Below are positions 39,577-47,649 of a stretch of 64,000 nucleotides of DNA, piece after piece. Location: the NCBI GenBank assembly GCA_963784065.1, contig CAWAQA010000003.1, positions 1 through 64,000 on the forward strand. The letters run 5' to 3'. The first letter of the stretch is position 1; each line of letters opens with the position of its first letter. The notes beneath the pieces are model-generated. The model searched no databases and was not told the origin of the DNA. It saw only the letters and a list, made by a program, of their open reading frames with translations. The translations under genes were made by a program, and so were the position numbers. Source of the stretch: CAWAQA01 sp963784065. Its GTDB lineage: Bacteria; Acidobacteriota; Vicinamibacteria; Vicinamibacterales; UBA2999.

Positions 39577-39962
39577 CAGACATCGTGACCGCGATCGTGT
39601 GGCTTGTCGGATCGGCGTTCGCACTACTGGCAGCGGTCGGAGTTCTGCGCATGCCAGACGTGTTCACGCGAATGCAGGCCTCCACGAAGGCGTCGACTCT
39701 CGGGTTGGCTTGCCTGCTGGCCGGCGCGGCCCTCCAGATGGGCGACTTTGCAACATTCATCCGAGTCGCGAGCATCGGAGCGTTCGTGTTGCTGACAACG
39801 CCCGTGTCAGGTCACGTCATCGCACGAGCTTCGTACTTCGCAGGCGTCCCGTTGTGGAAGGGCACCGTGCTCGATGAACGGCGCGACGCCAAAGCCCGGC
39901 CCCAGCACGACGAGTCGATTGGCATAGGCGATCTTGGCGGTCGACCTGTGGGATCAGACTGA
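39573..39962 (+). CDS. mrpG: Mrp antiporter subunit G
   Basis: A 129-residue MrpG. TM helices and the family motif: WLVGSAFALLAAVGVLRMPDVFTRMQASTKASTLGLACLL (RMPDxxTRMQAxTKAxTLG). FIRVASIGAFVLLTTPVSGHVIARASYFAGV follows, then a hydrophilic tail slightly longer than usual. It is the last gene of the operon; no clear terminator follows. With A-F it completes the antiporter that exports Na+ or K+ in exchange for protons. Confidence 0.93.
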   Translation: MTDIVTAIVWLVGSAFALLAAVGVLRMPDVFTRMQASTKASTLGLACLLAGAALQMGDFATFIRVASIGAFVLLTTPVSGHVIARASYFAGVPLWKGTVLDERRDAKARPQHDESIGIGDLGGRPVGSD

Positions 39963-39984
39963 GCGAGGCGTAGTGTCGATGTCC

Positions 39985-40290
39985 TCAGCAGCGACGTGCA
40001 CCTTTCTCCGGTCGGAACCGCGTGATGTGAATCATTCTGACAATGTTGTTCGACAGGCCGGCAATCTGCGATGGGCATGTGTTGATGTGGCGCCGAAGCG
40101 CACCGACCCTGATCAGGACATTTGCCCGGTGTGATAATTCGCCGCCCGAAACGCTCCATCGTCTCCAATCACGTTCGTTCACGAACTCGGCGCGTGGGCC
40201 AAACAACGACGCCAGCGCATCCGGATCTCTGTTGGTCCACGCCGCCACGAACAGCCGCGGGATGTCCTCGGGCCGAGCAGCGTGGGCCTG
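39985..40290 (-). pseudogene. NTF2/SnoaL-like protein, degraded
   Basis: The minus strand reads VAAWTNRDPDALASLFGPRAEFVN, the characteristic first helix and strand of SgcJ/SnoaL-like NTF2-fold proteins (W/N xxDxxALAxLFAxDAEFVN). What follows does not continue the fold in any frame for more than a few residues. The upstream part near nt 40250-40290 has a further break. Probably a remnant. Confidence 0.5.
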
Positions 40291-40434
40291 CGCTCCGTCG
40301 GGTACGGAATGAAGTTGCGTTCAGTTGGGTTGGTATCCATTGCTTCCATCTCAAATCGGCAGTATTCACCGCCATCCGTTGTTGCGGGTGGAGGGCGTTG
40401 CCTCCATCTGACGAGAACTTCATTGTCGCCCCGG

Positions 40435-41419
40435 TCACGCGGCGACACGGTCGACAGCAGGCTCCGTCCATACGCGGCCGCTGACTTGCTCAACACGAGG
40501 CTCGTCAGGCCATGTGTGAGCACCAGCGACCACGGGAACAACGAGAACCGGCACAGTCGCTCGCCGCAGCACCCGGCGCAGGATCGATCCGAACAGCAGG
40601 CGATCGAGCCATGAGCGATGCGCAATCCCCATCACGACTAAGTCCGCATCGTTGCGTGCAGTGATCCCGAGTATCGCACCATCGGCGACGCCAGTCGCCA
40701 CCTCGGTGTCGACATCATCCACGCCGAAGAAGGCGGCGTGGCGCCGGAGGCGCTCTGCAACCGCTTCCACTTGTGCAGGCAGCCGCCGAGCCACCTCCCA
40801 GGCCTCACTGCCACTGAAGACCATGTGCTGGGGCACGTCCTTCATCGCGTGCACAAGCGTCACGCGTGCTCCGTAACGGCGAGAAAGATCCACAGCGGTT
40901 CTCAGCGCGACAGCGGAAGCGATTGAAAAGTCGACGGGTGTGACAATGCCACGCAGCCCGGGCTCTTCCCGTTCACGCCTCTGTCGTTTTGGCACCACGA
41001 GCAGGGGTACGGACGAGCGGCGCGCCATTTCGTCCACCACTCGGGCGCTCCGCCAGAGACGTGAACTGCCATAGTCGCGGGTGACCACCAGCATTGTGGC
41101 CTCGTGGAGCTGGGCGTACGCCGGAATGACGTGTTCAGGCTCGCCTCGCAACGTGACGCTTTGAACGCGTACTCCATCATCGTCAGCCGATCGCAGTATT
41201 GATGCGAGCTGTGCTCTGATGGAGGCGCCGTGAGCGTCGTGAGGCTCGACAGCCCATCGACCGAGGCGATCGTCGCCATGTACGCCTCTGTGGGGCTACC
41301 GCCCGGATTACGTGAACGTCTGCCTCGCGTGCCTTGGCCGCGCTGAGCGCGAACTCCATTGTTCGCTTCACGTCGGTCGCGCGATCGATCGCTACGAGGA
41401 CGAGTCGTCGCTTGAACAT
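40435..41419 (-). pseudogene. Tandem universal stress protein, one frameshift
   Basis: Two UspA domains in one chain. The first begins MFKRRLVLVAIDRATDVKRTMEFALSAAKAREA, then leaves frame near nt 41290. It resumes as LVVTRDYGSSRLWRSARVVDEMARRSSVPLLVVPK. The second domain begins GIVTPVDFSIASAVALRTAVDLSRRYGARVTLVHA and has the ATP-binding-like end GIAHRSWLDRLLFGSILRRVLRRATVPVLVVP. A GGAGG ribosome site precedes the ATG at 41419. It lies 34 bp after the second Usp gene in the same direction and probably shares its transcript. Confidence 0.88.
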
Positions 41420-41453
41420 GATTCCTCCCAATAGTGTGTTGGGACCGCGTGCG

Positions 41454-42326
41454 TCAGGCAGCGCGTTGTCGTTCGACGCGACGCTGGGTCACGCTCGGGA
41501 TCACCAGCAGCGCGCGGTCATTCTTTCGAAGGACACGCAGGGCCGTCGAGACAAGCATCTTGACGCCTCGGCTGCGTCCCACGACGACGAGATCTGCGTC
41601 CACGTCGGCGGCCTTGTCGAGAATCGCGCGAGCTGCGGACCCCGTCGACACCTGCAGGCGTGTCTCGAGACCGGCGGGAACCGCCGACACGACCTTTTCC
41701 AAGGCGCGCCGCGCGTCTTCCAGGACGTGGGTGCGGTACTCCGGCACCATCCACCGGGCCGGGCTCTGAACGGCGGCGGCCGCTTCGACTCCTGTGACCG
41801 TGTGCACGACGGTCAGCTGCCCCGCCTCGCCCGCCGTCAGTCCAATGGCAGCCCCGAGGACGTCCTTCGAAGCCGGTGACAGATCAACCGCCACCAGCAC
41901 GTTTCGGAAGGCGGTCCGACTGTCAGGGGCGTCGCTCGCAACCACCAGAGTCGGAACATCCGTCCGCCGAATCACCCTTTCGGCCACTAACGACCGGTCG
42001 CGGCGGCGCCAACCACGGCGTGCCTCGCCACCCATGACGATCAGATCCACCGCACGCGCGTTGGCATGAAGCTCGATGATCTCTGCCGGGTCGCCGTGCT
42101 GTTCGACGGTTTGCACGCGCACTCCCGCGTCCTCCGCACGTGTGCGCATGTCCACCATCCGCTCGAGCCGTTCGGCCGCAAGGAACGAGAACCGTTGGTT
42201 CACGGGCACCGCATGAAGCAGATACAGCTCCGCGCCAGACGTTCGAGCGAGCGAGAGCGCGCGCTCGAACGCCGCATCGCGACCGTTGGGTGAATTGATA
42301 GCGACGAGAATGCGCTTGAGATCCAT
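41454..42326 (-). CDS. Tandem-domain universal stress protein
   Basis: An intact 290-residue protein with two UspA domains: KRILVAINSPNGRDAAFERAL ... LIVMGGEARRGWRRRDRSLVAERVIRRTDVPTLVV, then FRNVLVAVDLSPASKDVLGAA ... LVVVGRSRGVKMLVSTALRVLRKNDRALLVIP. GxRxG-type nucleotide loops are modified in both. ATG 42326 follows a good ribosome site (TTGGAGGCAATCA). The AT-rich stretch at 42370-42420 upstream is the likely promoter for this and the next Usp gene. Such proteins respond to energy and redox stress. Confidence 0.92.
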   Translation of the reverse strand: MDLKRILVAINSPNGRDAAFERALSLARTSGAELYLLHAVPVNQRFSFLAAERLERMVDMRTRAEDAGVRVQTVEQHGDPAEIIELHANARAVDLIVMGGEARRGWRRRDRSLVAERVIRRTDVPTLVVASDAPDSRTAFRNVLVAVDLSPASKDVLGAAIGLTAGEAGQLTVVHTVTGVEAAAAVQSPARWMVPEYRTHVLEDARRALEKVVSAVPAGLETRLQVSTGSAARAILDKAADVDADLVVVGRSRGVKMLVSTALRVLRKNDRALLVIPSVTQRRVERQRAA

Positions 42327-42514
42327 TGATTGCCTCCAATTAGGAGAGAGCAACTCAAGGACCACGTTAAGTTCCCTAGAACTAGATATTAATCAAGGAC
42401 TTACAATGATGAGTCGTGTTCCGGGAGCGTTTCATAGTGAAATGACACGCTTAACATTGAAGTCCCTGCAGCGGTCCCTGCGAGGCGGCAACTATTCTCA
42501 CGACCGTCGAGGGA

Positions 42515-42538
42515 GAGGCGCGGCCTCAGCCGCGCCTC
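42515..42538 (-). terminator. Hairpin after the phospholipase gene
   Basis: A perfect 10-bp inverted repeat (GAGGCGCGGC / GCCGCGCCTC) with a CTCA tetraloop lies 7 bp beyond the phospholipase stop. There is no T tract on either strand. It probably acts as a terminator or RNA-end stabiliser. Confidence 0.6.
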
Positions 42539-42544
42539 ATGCAA

Positions 42545-44803
42545 CTACACCCTTGTCGTGATCGGCTCGGACGCCTCGCCTGCGGGCAGCGGTGACGGCA
42601 TCGGGCGGGCCTCGAGATCGTCGGTGCCCACCATCATCCCCATCGCTGGATCGCTGACGCTGTCGCGGCCGGTCTCCATGCGGCCGGCGAACCGGCGCTC
42701 GAATTCCCCGACTCGAACCGTGAAATCGTACCAACCACCCGAGTGCTCGAGGGACCACCGGCGCTTCACCTGCCGGTGGGGCCGGACCACGAACGTTTCG
42801 TCGTCGTGGCCCCTCTGCCGATAGGCGTTGCCAATGATTATCACGGTGAGCGGCCGCGAGCTGAGGGTTTCGATCATGGCGGTGATGTCCATGCGTTTAG
42901 CTTGGTACTCGATGCGCACCTGCGGCCCGGAGTCTTCCTCGCGTTGGGACACCTGGCCCTTGAACGTGCGCAGGAAGCCGTTGGTGCTGTAGACGTTCAG
43001 GTCGTACACCCCGTCGTCGCCTGCCTGCGTCTCCCACGCGTCATCGGTGAGCGTCTTGCCGGACTCCACTGTGTATCGACGCGGAATGCGATCGAGATGC
43101 AGCTTGTCGTAGACGTGGAAGACGGCGCCCTGTTTCCCGGTGTTGACGAACTGGAGTTCGACGCGTCCGCTTCGCTTGATGCGCGCGTGGACGTTCAGCT
43201 CGTACGGGAGCGCGCGCGACCAGCGCATGCCCGTCTGCTGATAGAGCGGCTGCGGTGTGGCCGGCGGCGCCGCGGGCGGCAGGGTCTTGGACACGGCCTC
43301 GATCTGCGCGTAGTTGCTGACGTCGGGAAGCGTTGGAAAACGCTGGCGGTTGGGGTGTTCGAAGTCGAACGCGGACGTGAGGTCTCCGCAGACCGCCCGG
43401 TGCCATGGACTGATGGCCGGGATCCTCACGTCGAACCGCCGCTCGATGAATCGGCCGACAGACGTATGATCGAACACTTCTGACGTGACCCATCCGCCGC
43501 GGCTCCACGGTGACACGACGTACATCGGGACACGCGGTCCCAGCCCCCAGGGGCGGAGCGCGCCGCTGATCGTGTCCGCCGGATCCGTGTAGTAGCCGAA
43601 CGCGTTGGCCAGCTCGTTGAAGACCTGGCCGGGGTCGTGATGATTGTGCGCGTACATGCCGGCCAGCTCGATCGTGGACTTGCCCGCGAGCGTGCCGTCG
43701 AGGTTGTAGGACGGCACGGCCGGCGGGGGCAGATGGTCGAACAGCCCGTCGTTCTCGTCGAAAGTCAGGAAGAACGCAGTCTTGGCCCAGACGTCCGGGT
43801 TGGAGGTGAGCGCTTCCAGCACGCGCTGGGTGAAGTCGCCGCCGCGGCTCGGGCTGCACGGGCCTCCCGGATGCTCGGATTCGATCTGCGACGGCAGCAC
43901 CCAGCAGACCTGCGGTAGCGTGTCGTTCTGCACGTGCTCGGTCAGAGCATCGAGCGACCAGTGCGAGAGTCCGTTGCGGTAGATCGACGAGCCGGGTCCG
44001 GCGCTCCGGAAGCTCTCGAAAGCCAGACACCCGTGCATGGCCCCAGTCCAGTTGTTGTTCGGATTCTGATAGATGCGCCAGCTAACGCCCGCCTCCTCGA
44101 GGACGTCGGGAATCGTTGGCCACGCGAAGGCACTGCCGCGGTAGCGATAGCCTGGCGTCGGGAAGGTCCCCGTGATCCAGCAGCGGAGGTTCCAGAACTC
44201 GGCGTCCGCATCGGTGCAATCGATGCCGGCGGCGCGCAGCTCCGGGTTGAAGTTGGAGCCCGACCAGAACATGATTCGATTGGGGTCGGTCCCCGTCGCA
44301 ATCGAGCAGTGGTATCCGTCGCAGATCGTGAAGGCCTCCGCCAGCGCCCATTGGAACGGCGCTTCCTCGCGGGAGTAGTAGCCCATGGACAGGGGCCGCT
44401 TCCAGCGCGCCCACTCGCCGAACTTCCCCTGGTTCCAGGCCGCCTGCGAGTCGGCCACGTTGTGCGGCGTGCTGTTGATGAGCGCAGCGTTCATCACGTC
44501 GCCGTCGAGGCGGAACGGCGTGATCTCCCGCGTCCCGTCCGACTCGTACCAGATCGGCTTGCCGCTGGCGAGCGGAATGGGCTGGCGGTCGCCGAAGCCG
44601 CGGACGCCGCGCATCGTGCCGAAGTAGTGGTCGAACGACCGATTCTCCTGCATCAGGATGACAATGTGCTGGACATCCTTGATCGAGCGCGTGCGGCTGT
44701 GCGCCTCGATGGCCAGCGCCTTTTCGATCGCGGCCGGGATGGCAATCAACGCGCCGGTGGTGCCGGCGATGCTGGTCCGGATGAAGTCGCGACGGTTCTG
44801 CAT
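42545..44803 (-). CDS. Tat-exported phosphocholine-specific phospholipase C
   Basis: An intact 752-residue phosphoesterase. The twin-arginine signal NRRDFIRTSIAGTTGALIAIP is at the very N-terminus. The catalytic domain begins VQHIVILMQENRSFDHYFGTMRGVRGF (metal ligands Glu and Asn/Arg). It continues with ICDGYHCSIATGTDPNR, FLTFDENDGLFDHLPPP and SPWSRGGWVTSEVFDHTS. Two C-terminal DUF756-type beta domains follow (YELNVHARIKRSGRVELQFV and LEHSGGWYDFTVRVGEFERRF). It should cleave phosphatidylcholine or sphingomyelin outside the cytoplasm, a phosphate-scavenging role in many soil bacteria. It appears to be monocistronic. Confidence 0.93.
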   Translation of the reverse strand: MQNRRDFIRTSIAGTTGALIAIPAAIEKALAIEAHSRTRSIKDVQHIVILMQENRSFDHYFGTMRGVRGFGDRQPIPLASGKPIWYESDGTREITPFRLDGDVMNAALINSTPHNVADSQAAWNQGKFGEWARWKRPLSMGYYSREEAPFQWALAEAFTICDGYHCSIATGTDPNRIMFWSGSNFNPELRAAGIDCTDADAEFWNLRCWITGTFPTPGYRYRGSAFAWPTIPDVLEEAGVSWRIYQNPNNNWTGAMHGCLAFESFRSAGPGSSIYRNGLSHWSLDALTEHVQNDTLPQVCWVLPSQIESEHPGGPCSPSRGGDFTQRVLEALTSNPDVWAKTAFFLTFDENDGLFDHLPPPAVPSYNLDGTLAGKSTIELAGMYAHNHHDPGQVFNELANAFGYYTDPADTISGALRPWGLGPRVPMYVVSPWSRGGWVTSEVFDHTSVGRFIERRFDVRIPAISPWHRAVCGDLTSAFDFEHPNRQRFPTLPDVSNYAQIEAVSKTLPPAAPPATPQPLYQQTGMRWSRALPYELNVHARIKRSGRVELQFVNTGKQGAVFHVYDKLHLDRIPRRYTVESGKTLTDDAWETQAGDDGVYDLNVYSTNGFLRTFKGQVSQREEDSGPQVRIEYQAKRMDITAMIETLSSRPLTVIIIGNAYRQRGHDDETFVVRPHRQVKRRWSLEHSGGWYDFTVRVGEFERRFAGRMETGRDSVSDPAMGMMVGTDDLEARPMPSPLPAGEASEPITTRV

Positions 44804-45025
44804 ATCGATGTTCTTTCGTGAGAGGTTGAGAGGGGCGAGGCCATCATCGTTAGCCTGGGACGGACGCGGAGACTATGGCTCCTGGCGATGATCGGAGTGC
44901 GACATCGCGGCAAACATTCGATGACTCAGCTTCACAACCCCACGCGAAGGGCGCATCGCGAAGTGGCCGATGCCGTTCTTCAACACGCTCGTGACCCTCG
45001 CGAGACTCTTTGTGGCGGACATTCT

Positions 45026-45262
45026 CTAGGTGTTCTGACGATAGAAGAGAACCGCATCAGCGAAGGATAGCGTGGCGGCACCGCTCTTCACTTCGAATAC
45101 AACCGTATTGCCGCGAAAGTGGATGTCGCCGGTTGATTTCGTCTCGTGGACAGCTCCCCTATCTGCCAGAGTGACGGTGTAGGTATTGATAACAGTGCCG
45201 TTCACGCTCACTTCATGCGTGACGCTGTTGCCGCCACCTCCGCGCCAAACTATCCACTTCAC
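45026..45262 (-). CDS. Small beta-rich hypothetical protein
   Basis: A 78-residue frame from GTG 45262: KWIVWRGGGGNSVTHEVSVN, then NTYTVTLADRGAVHETKSTG and GNTVVFEVKSGAATLSFADAV. It is strongly beta-prone with alternating polar and hydrophobic residues, like one domain of a secreted sandwich protein. The frame stays open about 65 bp further upstream, so the start is uncertain; a fragment of a larger gene is possible. It is divergent from the ubiquitin-like operon with 126 bp between. No family is recognised. Confidence 0.5.
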   Translation of the reverse strand: MKWIVWRGGGGNSVTHEVSVNGTVINTYTVTLADRGAVHETKSTGDIHFRGNTVVFEVKSGAATLSFADAVLFYRQNT

Positions 45263-45269
45263 GACAGCG

Positions 45270-45304
45270 CCTTCGCCACTCGCAGCCTGACCCAGGGGCG
45301 AAGG
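45270..45304. promoter_or_regulatory. Inverted repeat in the divergent gap before the ubiquitin-like operon
   Basis: CCTTCGCC (45270-45277) and GGCGAAGG (45297-45304) form a perfect 8-bp inverted repeat with 19 bp between, about 27 bp centre to centre. It lies in the only non-coding stretch before the six-gene operon, so an operator is possible. Part of it overlaps the open frame of the divergent ORF. Confidence 0.35.
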
Positions 45305-45388
45305 TGGGGCGTATGACCTTGGCTGTCAACTGCATGGCTAATCCTAAGCGCGTGGGCTCGTCGACCCAGTCCAGCCCGCAGGACCAAC

Positions 45389-47410
45389 ATGCTGACGGCC
45401 ATATCTCCCCACGGGCGGATCATTCTCTTCTTCCTGATCTTCTTCGTTTCTGACCATGTCAGTGCCCAGGATGGCGATGAGATCCTCGCCGAGTTCTCAG
45501 CGGCTGAACGCGCGTCGATTCGCAGCGCGTGCTATGGGGCAAGCCTATCGGGACCAGCGCGTTTCTATGCGTGTTTGACCCAGAGGGCCAACGACCTGCG
45601 CAGGTCGCCCGGCGAACCGACCCTCACAGAGTTCTCCGACGCGGAGCAGGCCTCAATGCGCAGCGCCTGCTACGCTGCGGGCCTGTCGGGTCCCGCGCGC
45701 TTCTATGCGTGTTTAACCCAGAAGGCCAATGATCTGCGCAGGTCGCCACGCGAACCCAGCCTCTCCGGGTTCCCCGTCGCCGAGCAGAACTCGATGCGGA
45801 GTGCCTGCTACGGCGCAGGGCTTTCGGGTCCCGCCAGTTTCTACGCATGCCTGCGTCGAAAGGCGAACGACTTGGAGAAGTCGGCCGGCGAACCGAGCCT
45901 GTCGAGGTTCTCGGTCGCAGAGCAGAACTCGATGCGGAGTGCCTGCTACGGCGCAGGTCTTTCGGGTCCCGCTAGCTTCTACGCATGCCTGCGCCAAAAG
46001 GCGTACGACTTGGAGATGTCGCCGGGCGTACCGAGTCTCGCGGACTTCTCGGTGGCAGAGCAGAACCTGATTCGGAGTGCCTGCTACGGTGCGGGCCTGT
46101 CGGGCCCGGCCAGTCTCTACACGTGTCTACGTCAAAAGGCGAGCGACTTGCGCCGGTCCCCGGGTGAACCCAGCCTCGCCGAGTTCCTACCGGCGGAAGA
46201 GAGTTCAATGCGAAGCGCCTGCTATGGCGCGAGCCTATCGGGCCCCGCGAGCTTGTATGCCTGCTTGCACCAGAAGACCGCCGAACTGCGAAGAGTGCGG
46301 AAACAGTTCGAGCCGCCGTCGCGCGAGGTGTGGCCGAACGCGTCTCAGGCGACTGCATCACCGGCTTCACCTGACGTCGTGGCCGCACAGTCCCCGCCCC
46401 CACCAGCAACAACACCAGTCTCAGCACCGGCACCTTCGCGGCCGGCCGCTGACGATCAGGCCGTCTCCCAGCCTGTCGCGTCAACGATCGCCGCTAAACG
46501 AGCCAAAGCAGCCCGTCCGTCTGGCGCGAGCGGTCTATCGAACCGCATCACGAGCATCATCCCAATCCCGTCGGAACTGCCGCCGCCGATTGCGTCGCCG
46601 CCGACGTCAACCCCGTCCCCGCCGTCTCGATCAACGGCGACGCGCCCCCCAGACGACTTCGGCCTGGTCGTCGCCTTCTGGCTGGCCGTCGGCAGCTTGG
46701 TGTGGGGCGTGCGGCATCTTCGTCGTTCACTGCACGCACCCGCGCCGACGTCTCCGAACGGCACTGCTGCCGTTCCAATACCACCGGGCCCACGCGAACG
46801 CTCGACGGCTGGACGCGCGGATGCGAGGGGCGGCGGAATCACCTTCACGGATCCACGAACCGATGCCGCGCGGACTCCGCAGGACGCCGATTTGACCGGC
46901 GTCCGTGATGCCCTCACGGGTCAGCCGCTTCGTCCGGCGCCGGGACTGCATCGATGCACGCGCTGCCACGTCTTCTACCAGGCGTCGAGCGCAGGCTTCA
47001 TCCAACGGGAAAACGGCGGCTGCTGCGCAGGCTGTGGAAGCGTCTCTGTCTTCCCAGTCAATCACTCGCACGGCAGCGAACAACGACCATCTGACCGTAC
47101 AGAAATCACCACCTTGACGAACTACCGCTCGAGAGTCGGGGAGGTCGTGATCTTTGAAGGGCGTTGTGTCCGGGTACTGCCGAGTCGCAGCGGGACCGCC
47201 TTTGCGGTGATGTTCGAAAACGGCGAATGGACCGAGGGTTTCAAGCTGGTGATTCGCACCGAATTCGTGGCGAGCGTCGGTGGCGCTGACTACATTCGAA
47301 GCCTTGCTGGCAAGACGATTCGCGTACGCGGGCCGATCACGCACTCCTCTGCATTCGGATACGAAATGACGGTCACGACGCACGCAATGATGCTGGACGT
47401 CTGGTCATGA
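45389..47410 (+). CDS. Membrane protein with six Cys-containing tandem repeats, zinc ribbon and C-terminal beta domain
   Basis: An intact 673-residue protein. Layout: signal sequence (residues 1-27, cleavage near DHVSAQ); six 46-residue repeats (30-305), each with AEQxSMRSACYGAGLSGPAS then FYACLRQKA; a Pro/Ala/Ser-rich linker (306-420); one TM helix (FGLVVAFWLAVGSLVWGVRHL, ~424-444); a cytoplasmic zinc ribbon (CTRC at 523-526, CCAGC at 545-549); and a C-terminal beta-rich, OB-like region (NYRSRVGEVVIFEGRCVRVL ... GKTIRVRGPI). Each repeat has two Cys, suggesting an internal disulfide outside the membrane. The stop overlaps the J-protein start (ATGA), so it belongs to the ubiquitin-like operon. 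Role unknown; substrate, sensor or membrane platform are possible. Confidence 0.8.
   Translation: MLTAISPHGRIILFFLIFFVSDHVSAQDGDEILAEFSAAERASIRSACYGASLSGPARFYACLTQRANDLRRSPGEPTLTEFSDAEQASMRSACYAAGLSGPARFYACLTQKANDLRRSPREPSLSGFPVAEQNSMRSACYGAGLSGPASFYACLRRKANDLEKSAGEPSLSRFSVAEQNSMRSACYGAGLSGPASFYACLRQKAYDLEMSPGVPSLADFSVAEQNLIRSACYGAGLSGPASLYTCLRQKASDLRRSPGEPSLAEFLPAEESSMRSACYGASLSGPASLYACLHQKTAELRRVRKQFEPPSREVWPNASQATASPASPDVVAAQSPPPPATTPVSAPAPSRPAADDQAVSQPVASTIAAKRAKAARPSGASGLSNRITSIIPIPSELPPPIASPPTSTPSPPSRSTATRPPDDFGLVVAFWLAVGSLVWGVRHLRRSLHAPAPTSPNGTAAVPIPPGPRERSTAGRADARGGGITFTDPRTDAARTPQDADLTGVRDALTGQPLRPAPGLHRCTRCHVFYQASSAGFIQRENGGCCAGCGSVSVFPVNHSHGSEQRPSDRTEITTLTNYRSRVGEVVIFEGRCVRVLPSRSGTAFAVMFENGEWTEGFKLVIRTEFVASVGGADYIRSLAGKTIRVRGPITHSSAFGYEMTVTTHAMMLDVWS
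45476..46303 (+). repeat. Six tandem 138-bp coding repeats
   Basis: Six in-frame copies of a 46-codon unit with no length change between copies. Units 3 and 4 are the most alike at the DNA level (for instance the shared AACTCGATGCGGAGTGCCTG), while unit 1 and unit 6 are more diverged. This suggests expansion from the centre by recent duplication. Confidence 0.92.
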
Positions 47411-47649
47411 GGTGGAGAACGGTCAATCGCCGCACGAGCGGGCTCGACGAGCTCGATCGCCTGTCCGCACACGAACTTCTGGAGGTATTGCCCACGGCCA
47501 CCGAGACGGAGATCAAGGCCGCGTATCGAAGAAAGGCGCGCGTCTACCACCCGGACTCTGTCGACCCGTTTCTGAAGCGTCATGGTGAAGAGGTCATGAA
47601 GCTGCTGAATCGCGCCTACCGCTTCATGCTCTCGCGGAGACACAAATGA
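47407..47649 (+). CDS. Minimal J-domain (DnaJ-like) protein
   Basis: An 80-residue protein that is essentially a J-domain: helix I LDRLSAHELLEVL, helix II TETEIKAAYRRKARVY, the HPD motif (YHPDSVDP) that stimulates Hsp70 ATPase, and helix III GEEVMKLLNRAYRFML. There is no Gly/Phe region or zinc domain. Both its start and its stop overlap neighbouring genes by four bases (ATGA). It could recruit DnaK to substrates or to the conjugation machinery; that is inference from the motif and position. Confidence 0.88.
   Translation: MRWRTVNRRTSGLDELDRLSAHELLEVLPTATETEIKAAYRRKARVYHPDSVDPFLKRHGEEVMKLLNRAYRFMLSRRHK

Noticed and set aside
42366..42480. AT-rich stretch upstream of the Usp genes as a sigma-54 promoter
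   Set aside because: No GG-N10-GC element at sensible spacing was found; only a general promoter region is supported.
45476..46303. The 138-bp repeats considered as a non-coding satellite or CRISPR-like array
   Set aside because: Units are contiguous without spacers, keep reading frame exactly, and encode conserved residues; they are protein repeats.
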